From: Myripristis murdjan
Lineage: Eukaryota > Chordata > Actinopteri > Holocentriformes > Holocentridae
NCBI RefSeq assembly: GCF_902150065.1
Contig: NC_043982.1
Location: 6,146,187-6,210,186, forward strand
Reading direction: 5' to 3'
DNA: 64,000 nucleotides
Each line of letters opens with the position of its first letter. Within the stretch, counting starts at the first letter, position 1. Shown piece by piece: positions 61,996 through 64,000 of this stretch. The notes beneath the pieces were generated by a model. That model did no database searches and was not told the origin of the DNA. It saw only the letters and a program-made list of their open reading frames with translations. Made by a program: the position numbers and the translations under genes.

Positions 61996-64000
61996 TTGTA
62001 TCACTCTGCCAAGTCTTATCAGAACTGTGCAAGGAAGCACAAAAGCCTTGATGGCAGCGCATGATCTTCCGTTATGTTAGGCAACTACTCTGAGTGCAGT
62101 AAGGAAACAGTGAGGAAACACTTAAGTCTCACAGTATGTTAATTGTTGTCTGACAACTTGACAACTGGATTTTAATGTCTCCAAACTAATGGCACTGATG
62201 CTGGATGAGCTGTTTATTCACGTGGAACAGAAGGAAAGGAGTTAGGATGAAGAAAATATCAATACTTTGTAAGAATATAGTCTTCCTCTTAACATGTCTC
62301 TTAACCCATACTGAGATCTACAGTATTCCCATTTAGACTTTGCCTTATTAGCCTTTATGCCTCAATAATCAAATAGATAAACCAATGTGGGTTCAACTGC
62401 TGTTTAACTCTCTGAGCAATCTGATATTTCCTAGAACCTCTTTACACAGAACTGAGGTCCTGTTGCACTAAAATACTAAGGTTCTACAGAACACAGCATT
62501 CCCCTGCTGTGAAAAGCTTTCAGCAACGGCATTTACATCATGTGACACTAAAACTATCCACCCAGACTAATGTAACTGAACGCTTTCAGGTGGGGTGAAG
62601 CCGCCTCACAGCAGGGGTGTCTCACTGTCTGGCACTGACAACACAACATAACCATCTGACTTATCTGAAATTTGGGCTATTAGTAAACATTTCGTCTGGT
62701 TATGGGTCTAGTTTTGACAGCTATAATATATAAATGAATTAGTCTGACAATCTTGGGGCATGATGGTGGAGGAGGGATGTCATTTTTAATATTCTAAAGA
62801 TGCACATTATTGAAAGCAAGTGATTGTCTAGTTGGACGTTTCCTATGGGAGTGCATCTTCTGCCAGGTGGTGCAACACCATGTTAAATTGTTAGGAGCAC
62901 CAGCAGGTTGTACCCTGCCAGCTGATATCCGTTTCAGCTGGCATTTTTACTTAATTGTGACAGTGAGAGTGAGTGACTTAGGGCCTGCCAGGCATTTCCT
63001 ACCACCTCTACTGCCCAGCAAACAAAACCTGCCTTTAATCAGATGGCGAGAAGAAGTGCAGGACCCACCCTGGGCAGCTGTCCAACACAAAGCCTGTCAG
63101 CTCCTCAGGAAAATGCGGATATGCAGATACCATAAACTAAAGCTGGCTCCACAAGATGAAAAGGGGGTTTAGCAGAAGGGAAACTGTGACATAAAATAGC
63201 TCGATGCTCATTAACATGACACGTCACTCAGAGAAAAAAATAATCTATGTAAAAGTAATTGCCACAGTCGATAGGAATGCCAAGCATCTTTAAACCCTGG
63301 CTTCTAATGCCATTTACTACTCGGTCCTAACTTTTTTTCCCTGTTTTCTCAGCGCAGCAGCCCAAGACCTACAGCACATGAAGAGGATGTACGAGGCAGC
63401 AGTGACAACTCGTTCGCACCATGAGACAGAGACACTCATAAAACTGATTAACTGAAACAAACCAACTTATATCAAAAACATTAGTTTCATCTAATGACCC
63501 TCAGCTGGTCCTCGTGTGGCTGTCCTGGGTGGTCAGATGACCTCTCAGACGCAAAGAACACCTTTTTAAAATAATATGGATTCAAGCGTTGCCTTTTTTT
63601 TTTTTTCGCAACCTTCCAGCTTGGTCTGTCACAGAAACAGACGTCAGGGTCCAAGAAGGCCTCTAAACTCTGGTAGGTGTTAATTACCACTCATTTAGGC
63701 TGAGTGACTGATTTATACTAACAGATAAAGCAGTTCATCCAGCGAAAACAGCTAACATGGCAGTTTAGAAGAGAAGGAAACAGGTGTAAAGAAAAAACAA
63801 CCAACACACAAGAGGAAAATAAATGTTTCCGGATTATGGGAAGATTTAAAGTTAACGGTTGTTCGTACGTAGTTTAACGGTTATCGCACCTGCGCTAAAT
63901 CACCGAGCTAGCATACAAGTGAAGTTAAACGCAAACTTGTCAGTCTGTTGCTAACTCCTTACAGATGCTAGAAAGAGTTTTCGGCGAATGACATTTCCTG

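Noticed and set aside
62810-63172. A 120-codon plus-strand frame upstream of rab27a
   Set aside because: It has no recognisable domain, no clear splice or promoter context, and no family resemblance.

Overview
The window is nuclear DNA of a ray-finned fish, most likely a percomorph teleost. The evidence is: six vertebrate protein-coding genes with short GT-AG introns, long AT-rich intergenic stretches, CpG-rich promoters, many simple repeats, and several short non-autonomous DNA transposons of types common in percomorph genomes. Exon edges below were read by eye from splice signals and reading phase. Each complete gene model gives a continuous frame that ends in a stop codon.

Left to right: nudt21 (CFIm25, pre-mRNA 3'-end processing; minus, 454-3660); a 1.36-kb composite repeat with tRNA-like modules (4867-6224); the C-terminal half of a CARMIL actin-capping-protein regulator, probably carmil2 (minus, 8507-13237); ctcf (11-zinc-finger architectural factor; plus, 17930-24390), which shares a 3.2-kb upstream region with the CARMIL fragment; an L2-type LINE fragment, a MITE and an unassigned CpG-rich stretch (26.4-29.9 kb); ripor1/fam65a (Rho effector; plus, coding 33323-41646); vrk3 (pseudokinase; minus, 44813-51110), convergent with ripor1; and rab27a (secretory-vesicle GTPase; minus, 55370-59465), whose 5' untranslated exon(s) probably lie in or beyond the last 4.5 kb.

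From memory, NUDT21, CARMIL2, CTCF and RIPOR1 all lie on the long arm of human chromosome 16, so the left two thirds looks like an ancient linkage block with local inversion. vrk3 and rab27a map elsewhere in human. The genes are not an operon and do not form one pathway.

Most unusual points: (1) only the C-terminal, capping-protein-binding half of the CARMIL protein is present, with a 1.44-kb Ser/Thr/Pro-rich exon, and there is no room for the leucine-rich-repeat half before ctcf; (2) ripor1 encodes about 705 residues and ends in an acidic tail without the C-terminal ARM-like domain known from mammals; (3) near-consensus CTCF-binding motifs lie just upstream of and inside ctcf; (4) ctcf has a GC-AG intron; (5) VRK3 keeps an Asp at the catalytic-loop position while its metal-binding motif is degenerate; (6) a composite repeat holds two tandem tRNA-like units. 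I found no sign of a wholly new biological system.
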